Shown: positions 17,647 through 26,642 of the stretch, piece after piece
Numbering within the stretch: position 1 is the first letter of the stretch
Layout of the letters: each line of letters begins with the position of its first letter
Assembly: GCA_035292605.1 (NCBI GenBank)
Contig: DATDPT010000064.1
Location: forward strand, 1 to 52,894
DNA from: JALYNX01 sp035292605
Lineage (GTDB): Bacteria > Actinomycetota > Acidimicrobiia > Spongiisociales > ZC4RG35
DNA length: 52,894 nucleotides
Direction of reading: 5' to 3'
Program-made: the position numbers and the translations under genes
The notes under the pieces: model-generated
The model's input: only the letters and a program-made list of their open reading frames with translations
Database searches by the model: none
What the model was told of the DNA's origin: nothing

Positions 17647-18636
17647 ATGGACACCACAACCATCGTCGTCGTTATCGCGGTCGCGGTGATCGTCGCGGTC
17701 GTCGTCGTGACCTTGGTGCTCAGAGGCCGTGCCGGGTCCCCTGCGTGGCCCGGGGAAAGCCCGACTCCTGGTATGGGTCGGGGGCAAGGCTCCTTGGGGG
17801 CATCGCTGCGACAGCTCCTGGGATCCGGTGTCGGTGAGCAGACCTGGGCCGATCTTGAGGAGGCCATGCTCGCCGCCGATGTCGGGGTCGATGCCAGTAC
17901 CGCCATCGTCCGGAGTGTTCGCTCGGCTCGCCCCGAGAACGCGGACCAGGCCCGAGAACAGCTCACCCGCCAACTCAGGCTCGAATTGGGGGACAAGGAG
18001 CGTGAGCTCAACCTCGTCGGGAGCCCTGCGGTGATCCTGGTGGTGGGTGTCAACGGGACCGGGAAGACCACCACGATCGCCAAGCTGGCTGCCCGACTCG
18101 AGGGGGAGGGCAAGAAGGTGATCCTGGCGGCGGCCGACACCTTTCGGGCAGCGGCAGGCGCCCAACTCCAGACCTGGGGTGATCGCCTTGGCGTCGACGT
18201 GGTCGGTGGCGAGGAAGGAGGTGACCCGGCGTCCGTCGCCTTCGATGCCATCAGCTCGGCTCGGGCGAAGGGCGTCGACGTCGTCATCGTCGACACCGCC
18301 GGGCGGCTGCACGCCAAGAAGAACCTGATGGCGGAGATGAGCAAGATCCATCGGGTGGCGGCGGGGACCCGGGGAACGGTTGACGAGGTGCTGCTGGTGC
18401 TCGACGCCACCGCTGGCCAAAACGGGATCGCCCAGGTGAGAGAGTTCTCCGAAGCGGTCCCGCTGAGCGGCATCGTCCTCACCAAGCTGGACGGGACGGC
18501 CAAGGGTGGGATCGTGATTGCGATCGAGCGTCAGCTCGGAGTTCCGGTGAAGCTGGTGGGTGTCGGCGAAGGTGTTGGCGACCTCGTCCCCTTCGATCCG
18601 GATAGGTTCGTCGAAGAGCTCTTGGAGGATTCATGA
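17647..18636 (+). CDS. ftsY: signal recognition particle receptor FtsY
   Basis: A 329-residue SRP receptor GTPase. Residues 3-27 form a hydrophobic anchor, the actinobacterial form of FtsY in place of the long acidic A domain of E. coli. The NG domain follows, with GVNGTGKTTTIAKLA (P-loop), DTFRAAAGAQL, DTAGRLHAKKNLM and the TKLDGTAKGG guanine-specificity region. It docks the ribosome-SRP complex at the membrane. It is 20 bases after smc and coupled to cdd by a 4-base overlap. Confidence 0.96.
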   Translation: MDTTTIVVVIAVAVIVAVVVVTLVLRGRAGSPAWPGESPTPGMGRGQGSLGASLRQLLGSGVGEQTWADLEEAMLAADVGVDASTAIVRSVRSARPENADQAREQLTRQLRLELGDKERELNLVGSPAVILVVGVNGTGKTTTIAKLAARLEGEGKKVILAAADTFRAAAGAQLQTWGDRLGVDVVGGEEGGDPASVAFDAISSARAKGVDVVIVDTAGRLHAKKNLMAEMSKIHRVAAGTRGTVDEVLLVLDATAGQNGIAQVREFSEAVPLSGIVLTKLDGTAKGGIVIAIERQLGVPVKLVGVGEGVGDLVPFDPDRFVEELLEDS

Positions 18637-19022
18637 ACACAGAAGATCTGGCGGCTGCTGCCAGGGCCGCGGCCGAGGGGTCGTACTCGCCGTATTCCGG
18701 CTTCCGAGTTGGAGCGGTGGTGGTCGGCGAGCGCGGGGAGGTGTTCATCGGGGCCAACGTCGAGAATGCCGCTTACCCCGCCTCGTCCTGTGCCGAGGCC
18801 ACGGCCATCGGCACCGCAGTCAGTCACGGGGTGCGGAAGATCGACACCGTGGCGGTTGCCTGTGTCGACGCCATGGATGTCGAGGGGGCCTACCCGTGCG
18901 GGCGGTGCCGTCAGATCATGGCGGAGTTCGAGGTGAAGAATGTCGTCGTCGCCGCCGGGCCAGGCTCCGAGATCCGAGAGCACAGCCTCGACGAGCTGCT
19001 CCCGCATCGATTCAAACTCTGA
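18633..19022 (+). CDS. cdd: cytidine deaminase
   Basis: A 129-residue homotetrameric-type cytidine deaminase of pyrimidine salvage. The zinc ligands are Cys53 (CAE motif, with Glu55 as proton shuttle), Cys89 and Cys92 (PCGRC). The N-terminal YSPYSGFRVGA and NVENAAYPAS substrate loops are intact. It is the last gene of the plus-strand block and its stop lies 3 bases from the convergent DUF3052 gene. Confidence 0.95.
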   Translation: MNTEDLAAAARAAAEGSYSPYSGFRVGAVVVGERGEVFIGANVENAAYPASSCAEATAIGTAVSHGVRKIDTVAVACVDAMDVEGAYPCGRCRQIMAEFEVKNVVVAAGPGSEIREHSLDELLPHRFKL

Positions 19023-19025
19023 TCG

Positions 19026-19442
19026 TCAAGACGGCCAGGTGGCCCGGTTCTCCTTGCGCACCACGAAACGGAGACCCGACCAGGTGTCGTCGATGGCACA
19101 CACCTTGTTGTCCACCATGCCGGATGACAGGAACAGGTCCCTGAGGGTGTCCTCGGTGATGTCGGTTTCGACCCCGGATCTTCGTTTGGGCCAGGCCACC
19201 CAGATCGCCCCGTCTGGAGGGAGCTGAGCCGCCGCCTGGTGAAATGCCTCATCGAGCTCGTCGGCCCACTGGCCGAAGACGATGAAGATGTTCGAGGAAG
19301 CCAGGTCGTGGTGGACCGTCACCTTGGCGGGCAGTGATCCGAGGGTTCCCGCGAAGCTTTCGGGTGCGCCGAGAATCCCGAGCGTCATCCCCTCTTTGAT
19401 TCCGAGCTTCTGTGGAAGCGGAGTTCCGCTGTATCCGGCCAC
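19026..19442 (-). CDS. DUF3052 family protein
   Basis: A 138-residue soluble protein of the DUF3052 family, common in Actinobacteria and without a known activity. It opens GYSGTPLPQKLGIKEGM and has the segment PDGAIWVAWPKRRSGVETDITEDTLRDLFL, which is the most recognisable part. The PPOX-type gene lies 3 bases upstream, so the two are probably co-transcribed. Confidence 0.8.
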   Translation of the reverse strand: MAGYSGTPLPQKLGIKEGMTLGILGAPESFAGTLGSLPAKVTVHHDLASSNIFIVFGQWADELDEAFHQAAAQLPPDGAIWVAWPKRRSGVETDITEDTLRDLFLSSGMVDNKVCAIDDTWSGLRFVVRKENRATWPS

Positions 19443-19445
19443 GTC

Positions 19446-19967
19446 TTAGCCCTCGGGGCTCAAGTCTTTCCACCAGGTACTCGGAGGATGGGTCTCGATG
19501 TCTCCACCGAGGGAGACAATCGTGTCGAGGACCAGGTCGTCGTTCCACGAAATCCAGCGGTCCGGTGTGACCTCGATGGTGGTGTCCTCGTAGGCGGATA
19601 GGAGCCGCCCCATGGTTGCCATTCCGGCCTCGGTGAGCAACCGTTCCCGATTCAGCTGATTGAGCCGGGCGGCCTGGTCACCGGTGATGATCCGGGCGGT
19701 CCCGGTGCAGGAAGCCCAGCCGAACTCCACCGAGATGAAGACGGTGACCGTGGGTCGGGCGAGCACGTTCTTGACTTTCCTTGTGGTGTGCGGAGTGGGC
19801 AGAAGGATCCGATCCGCGTCGTCGAGGTAGAAGAGCAGCTCGGTGAGATGGGGCGAGCCGTCTGGGTTGATGGTGGCGAGCACCGCGTTGCTGCGGGCGA
19901 GGATCTGTTTGCGCAGGCCGGCGTCGAGCCCGTGCGATGTGCGGTAGAGGGGAGGGATCTCGCTCAC
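19446..19967 (-). CDS. pyridoxamine 5'-phosphate oxidase-fold flavoprotein (PPOX class)
   Basis: A 173-residue split-barrel protein. NAVLATINPDGSPHLTELLFYLDD and KVKNVLARPTVTVFIS are the early flavin-binding strands of PPOX-class proteins, and GTARIITGDQAARLN follows. In Actinobacteria such proteins use FMN or F420; the sequence does not decide between them. It is co-directional with DUF3052. Confidence 0.82.
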   Translation of the reverse strand: MSEIPPLYRTSHGLDAGLRKQILARSNAVLATINPDGSPHLTELLFYLDDADRILLPTPHTTRKVKNVLARPTVTVFISVEFGWASCTGTARIITGDQAARLNQLNRERLLTEAGMATMGRLLSAYEDTTIEVTPDRWISWNDDLVLDTIVSLGGDIETHPPSTWWKDLSPEG

Positions 19968-20038
19968 TGGCGGAGAACCCTAGGAGTGCAGATGGTTTGA
20001 GGATCCTCGTGGCCCGGGGTGGTGGGGAAGATCCACCC

Positions 20039-21100
20039 CTACCTAGATCGATCCGGATTTCGGAAGCGGATTCGCCCGTGGTCGGGGTGTCGGAATGGTT
20101 GAAAGCCTCGTTCGTGGATCACGATGTGGTGGTGAAACCAGCAGAGGGTGATCAGGTTGTCGGGGTCGGTGCGCCCGCCTTGGCTCCAGGGAACGATGTG
20201 ATGAGCCTCGAGTCGGTACCGGGAAGTGCATCCGTCCCCGGCGCAGACATTGCCGTCCCGCAACAAAACTGCACGACGCAGGGAAGGCGGCGCAGTCCGT
20301 ATTCTCCGTCCATATTCCATGAATCTGCCGTCCTCGGTTCGGGCGATCACCTCAGTGGTGGCGTCACAGAGGATCCCGGTCAGAGCGTCGGCGCCCACCC
20401 GAGGTCCGGCTTCCAAGACCATCGCTGACTGGCCGTTGCTCTCGGCAGCATATTTTGCGTCGACGAACACGGTCACCTGTGCTGGTGGGGGATCGTCGGA
20501 GGTGCAGAGCCCGACCAAGGCGGTGGCCTTGCGCCATGAGCTGTCGCCATTGGACCCATCAGGGAGCTCGGGGAGCTGGTCGGCAGCCTCGGTCAGCACC
20601 TTGTCCATCAAGGCTCCGGAGAAGCCGTCGAGACCACCCCAGAGCTTCCACCAGGACTCATCGAGAGAGGGCTGAATAACAAGGAAGCGTTGGTCGGCAG
20701 TCCGGAACTCGTCCTCGGATGTGATCCTGACCCGGCGGGCGGCCTCACGACGCACCCCTGCCACATCGAGATGCTCGAGAAGGCCGACGGCCTCCTGGAT
20801 CCGGGAAAGGGCTTCCACCCGGTCGAAGGTGGCCTCAGCGACGCCCAAAGCCTCCTTCAGATCAGGTCGGTCCTCGATGCGTCGCATGGTGCGCACCAGA
20901 CTCTTGGCCGTCTCGAGACTGAGGTCGAGTCGTGCAGCGACCCATTCCGAAAGCGATCGCGACCCGTCGGCGGTGGCCACCTGTGCCTCGTCGAGATAGG
21001 ACAGATGCCGCATCTGGAGGGCGGCGATTTGCGTCTTCAAGCCCTCCAATCGGATGAGCTCAGACTGGTGATAGTCGACGGTCGACCCTTCCACTTCCAT
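20039..21100 (-). CDS. DUF222 / HNH endonuclease domain protein (13E12 type)
   Basis: A 353-residue protein: DUF222 covers roughly residues 20-270, and an HNH nuclease domain lies at the C-terminus (CAGDGCTSRYRLEAHHIVPW, then GGRTDPDNLITLCWFHHH). These are the metal and catalytic His and Asn positions. The family is the mycobacterial 13E12 repeat group, multi-copy, mobile-like and often SOS-induced. An intact LexA-like palindrome lies 5 bases upstream of the ATG. There are no recognisable ends of an intron or insertion element. Confidence 0.87.
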   Translation of the reverse strand: MEVEGSTVDYHQSELIRLEGLKTQIAALQMRHLSYLDEAQVATADGSRSLSEWVAARLDLSLETAKSLVRTMRRIEDRPDLKEALGVAEATFDRVEALSRIQEAVGLLEHLDVAGVRREAARRVRITSEDEFRTADQRFLVIQPSLDESWWKLWGGLDGFSGALMDKVLTEAADQLPELPDGSNGDSSWRKATALVGLCTSDDPPPAQVTVFVDAKYAAESNGQSAMVLEAGPRVGADALTGILCDATTEVIARTEDGRFMEYGRRIRTAPPSLRRAVLLRDGNVCAGDGCTSRYRLEAHHIVPWSQGGRTDPDNLITLCWFHHHIVIHERGFQPFRHPDHGRIRFRNPDRSR

Positions 21101-21104
21101 GACA

Positions 21105-21118
21105 CGAACATACGTTCG
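21105..21118 (-). promoter_or_regulatory. LexA (SOS) box
   Basis: CGAACATACGTTCG is a perfect palindrome in its arms (CGAAC-N4-GTTCG) and fits the actinobacterial LexA box TCGAAC-N4-GTTCGA with one outer mismatch on each side. It ends 5 bases before the ATG of the DUF222-HNH gene, where bound LexA would block transcription or the transcript start. Confidence 0.75.
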
Positions 21119-21220
21119 GTCTGTGACAAGAACAAGAGGTCCGTACCGCAGATTCCAACATTTCTTTCCCTCGGATCAAGGCATGGAAGACGGGAACGGT
21201 GCGCTTCCCAAAGCAGAGCT

Positions 21221-22168
21221 CTAGCGGGCGTCGAGCGCCTCGATCAGCTTAGGGATCACCTTGTGCACGTCTCCGACGACGCCGAGGTCGGCGATGGAGA
21301 AGATCGGGGCGTCGGGGTCTTTGTTGATGGCAATGATCGTCTTGGCGTCCTTCATCCCCACCAGGTGTTGCATGGCACCTGAGATACCGCAGGCGATGTA
21401 GACGTCGGGTTTGACCGTCTTCCCCGTCTGACCCACCTGTTTGGCATAGGGAACCCAGCCGGCGTCGACAATGGCCCGGGTGGCCCCGGTCGCGGCGCCC
21501 AGCTTCTTGCCCAGCTTCTCCACCAGCTCGTAAGCCTCGGGTGAGCCGAGGCCCCGGCCTCCCGAGACCACGATGTTGGCCTCTCCCAGTTGGGGGCCTT
21601 CACGTTCCTCGACATGGGACTCGATCACGGTGGCCTCCGAACGACCGACTGGGGGGAGATCCACCTTCTCGACCGAGGGAGCAGTGCCACCCACCGCTTC
21701 GGCCGGATAAGACTTGGGTCGGATGAGGACGATGAACGGCGCCTGGCTCATGGTGGCGGTCGCCACCTGGGCGCCACCGAGGATCTCGTGGTCGGTCTCG
21801 ACGACCCCGTTGGCCAGACGGACCGCGATAGCGTTGGAGAGAACCCCCACCCCGAGACGGGCGGCCAGCCGGCCGGCGACGTCCCGATCGGTGTAGGCCT
21901 GGCCGAAGATGATCAGGTCGGGCGCCCCTGCGGAGATTCGTTCGGCGAGCGCCGCTGCCACCGGCCCGGAGGGGAGGCGATTGCCGGCATCGAGATGAAG
22001 CACCGAACCGGCTCCGTGCTCGCCGAGCGTGGCGAAGGCGGGTTCGGAGCCGGCGCCGAGATAGAGCGCGGTGACCTCACCGAGCCGGCGACCCGCGGCG
22101 AGGAGCTCGAGGCCGATCGTCGTCGGTTCCCCGGCTTCCTCCTGGACGAACACCCAGATGGTGGCCAT
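21221..22168 (-). CDS. etfA: electron transfer flavoprotein subunit alpha
   Basis: A 315-residue ETF alpha. The C-terminal FAD domain is clear: SGGRGLGSPEAYELVEKLG, then GATRAIVDAGWVPYAKQVGQTGK, and SGAMQHLVGMKDAKTIIAIN with DPDAPIF. With EtfB it carries electrons from acyl-CoA dehydrogenases to the quinone pool. It is 1 base after etfB. Confidence 0.95.
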   Translation of the reverse strand: MATIWVFVQEEAGEPTTIGLELLAAGRRLGEVTALYLGAGSEPAFATLGEHGAGSVLHLDAGNRLPSGPVAAALAERISAGAPDLIIFGQAYTDRDVAGRLAARLGVGVLSNAIAVRLANGVVETDHEILGGAQVATATMSQAPFIVLIRPKSYPAEAVGGTAPSVEKVDLPPVGRSEATVIESHVEEREGPQLGEANIVVSGGRGLGSPEAYELVEKLGKKLGAATGATRAIVDAGWVPYAKQVGQTGKTVKPDVYIACGISGAMQHLVGMKDAKTIIAINKDPDAPIFSIADLGVVGDVHKVIPKLIEALDAR

Positions 22169-22169
22169 C

Positions 22170-22928
22170 TCAGATCACCTTCCGCTGTTCGAGGAGGGCG
22201 ACGATGGCGAGATGAGACTCGCCGTCGTCTTCGATCTTCCGACCGCCCGAGCGCTCCGGAGCGTCAGTGATCGAGGCCACTGTCTGACCCGGGCCGCGGT
22301 CGACACCGAGGTCGGCGACCGTGAGGGTCTCGACGGTCTTCTTCTTGGCCTCCATGATCCCCTTGAAGGTGGGGTAGCGGGGCTCGACAACCCCGGCGGT
22401 CACTGCCACCACGGCGGGGAGGCTGGCCTCGACCACGTCATACCCGGCTGCGGTCTGACGGTGGATCTTGACCTTTCCGTCACCGGCCTCGACCTTGGTG
22501 GCATAGGTGAGAGCCGGGACGTCGAGGAGCTCGGAGAGCATCTGGGGGAGGACGCCCGAGTAACCGTCCGTCGACTCGTTCCCGGCGATCACCAGGTCGA
22601 AGCCCTCTCGCTTGATCGCCGCTGCCAGGACCTGGGCCGTGGCCAGGGCATCAGAGCCGCGCAGCGAGTCGTCTTCGATGAGAATCGCCTGATCGGCACC
22701 CATTGCCAGCGCCTGTCGAATCCCCTGTCCGTTCCCGGCAGGTCCCATGCTCACCAGGGTCACGGTCCCTTCGCTGGCCTGAGCCAGTTGGAGACCCATC
22801 TCCACTCCATACCGGTCGGTGTCGTCGAGGACCTGGTCACCGGGTCGAATCAGCCAGTTGGTCCCGGCCTCGAGACGATATGGGGTGGCGGGGTCGGGTA
22901 TCTGCTTGACGCAGACGACGACTTTCAT
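22170..22928 (-). CDS. etfB: electron transfer flavoprotein subunit beta
   Basis: A 252-residue ETF beta. It opens MKVVVCVKQIPDP, contains a GADQAILIEDDSLRGSD segment and the AGNESTDGYSGVLPQMLSELL recognition-loop signature. It binds AMP and docks acyl-CoA dehydrogenases. First gene of the etfBA pair. Confidence 0.95.
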   Translation of the reverse strand: MKVVVCVKQIPDPATPYRLEAGTNWLIRPGDQVLDDTDRYGVEMGLQLAQASEGTVTLVSMGPAGNGQGIRQALAMGADQAILIEDDSLRGSDALATAQVLAAAIKREGFDLVIAGNESTDGYSGVLPQMLSELLDVPALTYATKVEAGDGKVKIHRQTAAGYDVVEASLPAVVAVTAGVVEPRYPTFKGIMEAKKKTVETLTVADLGVDRGPGQTVASITDAPERSGGRKIEDDGESHLAIVALLEQRKVI

Positions 22929-22978
22929 TCCGTTTAGCTCCTGAGTGGACCGGGTCGGGGATGGTAACGAGGACGAAA

Positions 22979-23040
22979 CCCTCCGCTAATTGGGAGCCAT
23001 AGGTCCGTATATGACCCCTGTACCTCCCAATTACGGAGGG
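22979..23040. repeat. long inverted repeat after deoA, upstream of etfB
   Basis: The left arm 22979-22996 (CCCTCCGCTAATTGGGAG) and right arm 23024-23040 (CTCCCAATTACGGAGGG) are complementary apart from one bulged C, around a 27-base spacer. It begins 1 base past the deoA stop and could terminate that minus-strand operon; the following transcript would read TTTCGTCC. It also lies 51 bases upstream of etfB, so it separates the two units. Confidence 0.7.
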
Positions 23041-23041
23041 G

Positions 23042-24352
23042 CTACGAAGCGGAAGCGTCGACCCTCTCCACGATCAGGCCTTCGATCAACGGGGCGGTGT
23101 CCTCGATCACCCACGCCTTGGCCAGCAGATCACGCTGGGCCTCCCATCGAGCAGCGTCGGAGAACCGGATCTTCGCCAACGGCTGGCCCTTTTCCACCTT
23201 CTCCCCGAGCTTGGCCTCCACGGTGATACCTACCCCAGGGTCGACCACGTCCTCCTTGCGCTCCCGGCCCGCCCCGAGACGGGTGACGACGGTCCCGATG
23301 ATGAGTGCGTCGCATTGGCCGACATAACCGTCGCGGTCGGCCTCGATCACCGCCTCGTGCGGGGCCATCGCCAGGAGCGAAGGATCATGGATCACGGACG
23401 GATCCCCGCCCTGGGCCACCACGACGTCGATCAGCTTCTGCAGGGCGGCTCCGGTCTCGATGGTCTCCATGAGCCGATCACGGCCCCCACCCACTCCGGC
23501 CAGCTCGAGCATGACTTCCCCAAACGCCAAGGTGAGTTCCACGATGTCCTCGGGCCCGCCACCGTTGAGCACCTCGATGGACTCTCTCATCTCGTTGGCG
23601 TTGCCCACCTCACGACCGAGAGGCTGGTCCATGCGGGTGATCAAGGCGACTGTCTCCACACCGTGCCGGGTGCCGATTCCCACCATGGTTTGGGCCAGTT
23701 CCCGAGACTGTGCGAGGTCCTTCATGAAGGCGCCGGAGCCGGTCTTGACATCGAGGAGGAGGCCGTTGAGCCCTTCGGCGAGCTTCTTGGACATGATCGA
23801 AGACGAGATGAGGGGGATCGAGGGCACGGTGGCGGTGGCGTCGCGCAGGGCGTAGAGCTTGCGGTCCGCCGGGACCAGGGTCTCTGATTGCCCGGCCAGC
23901 ACCAGCCCATGTGCGGTGAGCACCTCGCGGAACCGCTCCGGGTCGAGACCGGTAGCGAACCCCGGGACCGTCTCCAGCTTGTCGAGAGTGCCTCCGGTGT
24001 GACCCAATCCACGGCCCGACATCATCGGGACGGCGACACCGCATGATGCGACCAGTGGGGCCAGGGGAATCGAGATCTTGTCACCGACCCCCCCGGTGGA
24101 GTGCTTGTCGACCTTTGGCGCCGGGATGTCCGAGCAGTCGAGGACCTTGCCCGAGTGGAGCATGGCCGAGGTCCAGGCCGCCAGCTCTTCGCCGTTGAGC
24201 CCGTTGAAGAAGATGGCCATGGCCATCGCCGCCATTTGGTAGTCGGTGACGGACCCCTCGGTGTAGCCCTGAATCAGCCAATCGATGGCTTCGGAGCTGA
24301 GGATGCCCCGGTCGCGTTTGGTCTCGATCAGCTCGACCGCGGTGAACGCCAT
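23042..24352 (-). CDS. deoA: thymidine / pyrimidine-nucleoside phosphorylase
   Basis: A 436-residue glycosyltransferase-family phosphorylase that splits thymidine (or uridine) to base and sugar 1-phosphate. Signatures are KHSTGGVGDK (phosphate site), SGRGLGHTGGTLDKLE (the PROSITE-like motif) and a C-terminal domain with AEVEADRDGYVG-type residues. The open frame extends upstream, but that part overlaps argC; the ATG at 24352 gives the usual start (MAFTAVELIETKRDRG). It lies 29 bases after argC in the same direction. The linkage to arginine genes is unusual. Confidence 0.92.
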   Translation of the reverse strand: MAFTAVELIETKRDRGILSSEAIDWLIQGYTEGSVTDYQMAAMAMAIFFNGLNGEELAAWTSAMLHSGKVLDCSDIPAPKVDKHSTGGVGDKISIPLAPLVASCGVAVPMMSGRGLGHTGGTLDKLETVPGFATGLDPERFREVLTAHGLVLAGQSETLVPADRKLYALRDATATVPSIPLISSSIMSKKLAEGLNGLLLDVKTGSGAFMKDLAQSRELAQTMVGIGTRHGVETVALITRMDQPLGREVGNANEMRESIEVLNGGGPEDIVELTLAFGEVMLELAGVGGGRDRLMETIETGAALQKLIDVVVAQGGDPSVIHDPSLLAMAPHEAVIEADRDGYVGQCDALIIGTVVTRLGAGRERKEDVVDPGVGITVEAKLGEKVEKGQPLAKIRFSDAARWEAQRDLLAKAWVIEDTAPLIEGLIVERVDASAS

Positions 24353-24381
24353 CGGGAGACGATATCCCCCATCATTGGCCG

Positions 24382-25305
24382 CTAGAGGATCCCCTCCAGC
24401 TCCGGTAGCCCGAGGGCCAGGTTCACGTTCTGAATTGCCTGGACCGCCGCCCCCTTCAAGAGATTGTCCAGGGCAGCGATCACGACCGCGTTGAGCCCGT
24501 CGTCGCTGGTGGCGAAGCCACCGATCAAGACCCCGAGGCGTCCGGTGCCGTCTCTCAACTCCGGGATCTCGTCCTGGATCTCGATCAAAGGCTCGGCGCC
24601 GTACCACTTGTCGAACCGCGCTGCGACCTCCTCAGTGCTGATCGCCTGGGCCAGAGGGACGTGGGCGGTAACGATCAGGCCCCGGAAGGCCGGGTGGACA
24701 TGGGGCATGAAGCGAACCGGGATCCCGAGATGGCGGATCGCTTCCATCTCATGGTTGTGCCCCACCAACTTGTAGGGCATCAAGTTGTCCCGAAGCCGCT
24801 CGGTGTCGTTGCGAGGCCCCGGGGTGGCTCCGGCGCCGGAGTAACCGGAGACGCCGAATACGGCGGGCACCCCAGAGCTGATATCGACCAACGGTGCGAG
24901 GGCAATCTGCATCGCCGTCGCGTAACAGCCGGGATTGGCGATCCTGGTCGCACCTTGCAGCCGGTCACGTTGCAACTCGGGGAGGCCGTAGGCCCAATTC
25001 GGGTCGAGACGATGATCCGCCGAGATGTCGACGATCACGGTGTCGACCCCTATCGAGTCGACATAGGGGCCACCGGCTCCGTCGGGAAGGGCCAGGATCA
25101 CCACGTCGGTTTGGCGGTTCGAAACCTGATCCGGGCCGATCGCCTCGAACTCCAAATCGTCGCGCCCGGGCACCGCCTGACCGGCCAGCTCGCGCGAGCC
25201 GGCGTAAGCGAGGTCGAGGGAGGGGTGATCGGCGATGAGGCGGACGATCTCGGCGCCGGTATGACCACGAGCCCCGATCAGCCCGACGGTGAATCGATCA
25301 CTCAT
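24382..25305 (-). CDS. argC: N-acetyl-gamma-glutamyl-phosphate reductase
   Basis: A 307-residue NADP-dependent reductase of the acetylated arginine pathway. The N-terminal GLIGARGHTGAEIVRLIADHP is the Rossmann motif; the catalytic Cys is in ANPGCYATA, and HVHPAFRGL carries the conserved His. ATG at 25305 overlaps the end of the fused kinase/synthase by 8 bases; an upstream in-frame extension is an artefact. It takes the acylphosphate made by the upstream gene. Confidence 0.95.
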   Translation of the reverse strand: MSDRFTVGLIGARGHTGAEIVRLIADHPSLDLAYAGSRELAGQAVPGRDDLEFEAIGPDQVSNRQTDVVILALPDGAGGPYVDSIGVDTVIVDISADHRLDPNWAYGLPELQRDRLQGATRIANPGCYATAMQIALAPLVDISSGVPAVFGVSGYSGAGATPGPRNDTERLRDNLMPYKLVGHNHEMEAIRHLGIPVRFMPHVHPAFRGLIVTAHVPLAQAISTEEVAARFDKWYGAEPLIEIQDEIPELRDGTGRLGVLIGGFATSDDGLNAVVIAALDNLLKGAAVQAIQNVNLALGLPELEGIL

Positions 25306-26641
25306 CGTGATCGCCCAGGAAGGAGGCGGGGAGTGAGGCAATGGCCTCCACCCGTTCCGCGATTCGGGCGAAGTCGGGCTCGCCCTTCCAGAAGACGGTC
25401 CACGGCCCGCGCTTGACCGAACCGTCGGCTTGCTCGGCATAGAAGGCGTTGAACCCGTTCTCGGTTCGCGACCGCCAATAGAGGACCGGGTAGTCGCCCG
25501 TGAGGTGAGCCCAGACCGTCCTCGCCAGCCCTTCGCCCCGGGCGTCCTCGAGGATGGCGAACTTGTCCAGATAGGCGAAGTCACCGACCCTGGCGATCAA
25601 GGCGCCGGCGCGGAAACTCTGGGAGAGATAGGCGGCCTCGAGGTCGAGACCGTCCCACCAGGTCGGCTGGAGGGTCCTCCCGAAGGCTTCCTCGACCAGC
25701 TTCTCCACCTGGCTCCTGTCGATTGCCTGCTTGTCGGGCTCCTTCTCGATCAGCTCACCGCGCCGGACCATCGTTCCCGACCCGCTGTGGGTGAACAGCT
25801 CCTTGACCAGACCCGATGGTGTCGTGATCGAAACCGATGTCGAGAGTGGGGTGTCGTCGAGCAGAAGCTTGATCTCGGCCAATTTGAGCCTCATCCCCGA
25901 GTGGACCCAATCCTGGCTCATCAGGTGGTCGTAGTCAGAGGCCAAGTTTATCGATTCGATGAGGTGCTGGTCTGAGTCCAACAGCCCGCCAACCCCGACG
26001 AGGAAGATGATCTTCATCGGCTGGACGGCATGAACCAGGGCCCTGGTGGCGGAGTCGGCGTTGATGTTCACCAACTGTCCACCGGGGGCAACCCCGAGAC
26101 AGGTGAGGATGGGGATCGCCCCTGATGCCACGATCGAGCGGATCAGGGTGAGGTGGACCTCGGTGGGCTCCCCCACCAACCCATACTTGTCCCGATCGAC
26201 ATAGTCGGCATCGAAGGCGCCCTCGGTCAGGCCGTGGGCAGCGACTCCTTGATCTCTGACAGCTTCGACCAGGAGGATGTTCTGCTCGATGAAGGTGTCC
26301 CGCGCCGCATCGAGGACATCGGGGCCGGTCACCCTCAAACCATCGATCCTCTCGGTGGAGATCCCACGACTCTCCAGGGTGTCATCGAGTTGGGGGCCTC
26401 CGCCATGGATGACGATCGGGGTGAGGCCGACCGTGTGGAGGAAGGCGAGGGCGGCCGCCGTCTCGTCCAGATGATCGCGGAGGATGGCGCCACCGATCTT
26501 GATCACGGCGAAACGGGACCGGTCCAGTTCGGAGAACCGCTGCAGATAGGAGCGGATCTCCTTGCCGTCGCTCATGTTGCTGAGCAGATGAACGATGGTC
26601 TGACGTACGTCGCGGTTATTGGCCATGGCTGGTTCCGTCAC
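25298..26641 (-). CDS. bifunctional N-acetylglutamate synthase/kinase (NAGS/K)
   Basis: A 447-residue two-domain protein. Residues about 12-300 are an amino acid kinase domain with KIGGA (48-52) and HGGGPQ (79-84). Residues about 310-440 form the GNAT-type domain specific to vertebrate-like NAGS and xanthomonad NAGS/K, with AYLDKFAILEDARGEGLARTVW and LYWRSRTENGFNAFY. It would catalyse the first two arginine steps: acetylation of glutamate and phosphorylation of N-acetylglutamate. The N-terminal RQTIVHLLSNMSDGKEIRSYL is also the xanthomonad form. GTG 26641 sits 1 base after the carbamoyltransferase stop; ATG 26626 is an alternative start. Confidence 0.9.
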   Translation of the reverse strand: MTEPAMANNRDVRQTIVHLLSNMSDGKEIRSYLQRFSELDRSRFAVIKIGGAILRDHLDETAAALAFLHTVGLTPIVIHGGGPQLDDTLESRGISTERIDGLRVTGPDVLDAARDTFIEQNILLVEAVRDQGVAAHGLTEGAFDADYVDRDKYGLVGEPTEVHLTLIRSIVASGAIPILTCLGVAPGGQLVNINADSATRALVHAVQPMKIIFLVGVGGLLDSDQHLIESINLASDYDHLMSQDWVHSGMRLKLAEIKLLLDDTPLSTSVSITTPSGLVKELFTHSGSGTMVRRGELIEKEPDKQAIDRSQVEKLVEEAFGRTLQPTWWDGLDLEAAYLSQSFRAGALIARVGDFAYLDKFAILEDARGEGLARTVWAHLTGDYPVLYWRSRTENGFNAFYAEQADGSVKRGPWTVFWKGEPDFARIAERVEAIASLPASFLGDHDE

Positions 26642-26642
26642 A

